Position numbers and translations under genes: made by a program
Shown: one piece after another, positions 5,898 through 6,304 of the stretch
Layout of the letters: each line of letters opens with the position of its first letter
How positions within the stretch are numbered: the stretch's first letter is position 1
The notes under the pieces: generated by a model
Seen by the model: only the letters and a program-made list of their open reading frames with translations
What the model was told of the DNA's origin: nothing
Databases searched by the model: none
Source of the DNA: Aquificaceae bacterium
GTDB taxonomy: Bacteria; Aquificota; Aquificia; Aquificales; Aquificaceae
NCBI GenBank assembly: GCA_015487535.1
Contig: WFPN01000076.1
Coordinates: forward strand, 1 to 6,304
Direction of reading: 5' to 3'
DNA length: 6,304 bases

Positions 5898-6304
5898 TTG
5901 GAACTACTGTCCCGCATAGCTGAGGAGGTTCAGAAGGAGACCAAGGTCAGGCTTCACACGAGAAACGTTGAGAGGGTCCTGTCCGCCGCGCTCGTTACGG
6001 GAGACTTCTGGAAGATAGTGGATCTCTCGGATCTTCCTGTGCCAGCCGCTGCCGGCATAGTCAAGAAGCTGATCTCGGAAGGCGTGCTATTTATAAACGA
6101 CAAGGAGGACATACTCCTGACCCAGAGAGGCTACGACCTCGTGGCCGAGCTCGGGATTGAACCGGTGGTGGATTACTCCTGTCAGGCCTGCGAGGGGAGG
6201 GGCTACCCCTTCTATGCGGACAAGGATCTTTACAGGACCTTCGTCGAGCTCGCCAAGGATAGACCTAAGGCTATAAGGGACTACGACCAGGGTTCGGTAA
6301 CGCC
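5898..6304 (+). CDS. bpsA: N(4)-bis(aminopropyl)spermidine synthase (branched-chain polyamine synthase), N-terminal part, 3' truncated
   Basis: Aminopropyltransferase that adds two aminopropyl groups from decarboxylated SAM to spermidine, making the branched quaternary polyamine N4-bis(aminopropyl)spermidine, which helps protect nucleic acids at high temperature. Only 135 codons are inside the window. They cover the N-terminal winged-helix-like domain, with NVERVLSAALVTGDFWKIVDLSDL (23-46) closely matching what I recall of the Thermococcus kodakarensis enzyme, then DILLTQRGYDLVAELGI (71-87), the CxxC pair Cys95/Cys98 in DYSCQACEGRG, and DYDQGSVTP, equivalent to the FDQAYVTP region of the archaeal protein. 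The catalytic Rossmann domain lies beyond the edge. The start is TTG with GGAGG 7 nt upstream; it is not preceded by an in-frame ATG. It is divergent from tlyA across 56 nt with its own TATAAT promoter. Confidence 0.9.
   Translation, partial: MELLSRIAEEVQKETKVRLHTRNVERVLSAALVTGDFWKIVDLSDLPVPAAAGIVKKLISEGVLFINDKEDILLTQRGYDLVAELGIEPVVDYSCQACEGRGYPFYADKDLYRTFVELAKDRPKAIRDYDQGSVT

Noticed and set aside
5431..5919. Open frame of 162 codons on the + strand
   Set aside because: It lies antisense to tlyA, which has clear motifs, and runs out of frame into the real bpsA start; no recognisable protein features.
1..6304. Mobile elements, CRISPR repeats, tRNA or rRNA genes
   Set aside because: No terminal inverted repeats, transposase motifs, regularly spaced repeats or RNA gene sequences were seen; nearly every base is accounted for by coding sequence.

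Overview
The window is a compact, gene-dense piece of a bacterial chromosome, with almost no non-coding DNA. It most likely comes from a thermophilic bacterium of the Aquificota type. Three things suggest this: heavy use of AGG/AGA for arginine and ATA for isoleucine, many charged Glu/Lys/Arg residues, and a gene for a branched-chain polyamine synthase (BpsA), an enzyme known mainly from hyperthermophilic archaea and thermophilic bacteria. A member of the Desulfurobacteriaceae with mid-range GC would fit, but the sequence alone does not prove it.

Left block, + strand (1-3151): five co-directional genes packed with gaps of 10-13 nt or with overlaps. They are the 3' end of an ABC exporter ATPase (MsbA-like), guanylate kinase (gmk), RNA polymerase omega subunit (rpoZ), the 23S rRNA/tRNA A2503/A37 methyltransferase RlmN, and signal peptidase I (lepB). 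These are housekeeping functions: lipid or drug export, GTP supply, transcription, ribosome modification and protein secretion. Two genes without a Shine-Dalgarno sequence, gmk and lepB, have an extended -10 promoter motif (TGnTATAAT or TGnTAAAAT) ending only 12 and 9 nt before the ATG. This suggests internal promoters that make nearly leaderless mRNAs inside the array.

Middle and right block, - strand (5841-3148): an apparent three-gene operon read leftward. It holds tlyA (S4-domain rRNA 2'-O-methyltransferase), an unrecognised 82-residue helical protein, and a 553-residue multidomain protein. In that last protein I read a receiver-like domain without its phosphoacceptor Asp, a PATAN/DUF4388-like region, and a flavodiiron/metallo-beta-lactamase-like (ODP) domain in which nearly all metal ligands are replaced. 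It is the most unusual gene here: it looks like a signalling protein that kept its folds but lost both the phosphorylation and the di-iron chemistry. It meets lepB tail to tail, with the two stop codons overlapping by 4 nt.

Right edge, + strand (5898-6304): the first 135 codons of bpsA, starting at TTG behind a strong Shine-Dalgarno sequence, divergent from tlyA. The 56-nt divergent spacer holds a perfect TATAAT for bpsA, and a candidate -10 for tlyA overlaps it on the other strand. I saw no RNA genes, CRISPR arrays, insertion sequences or attachment sites.
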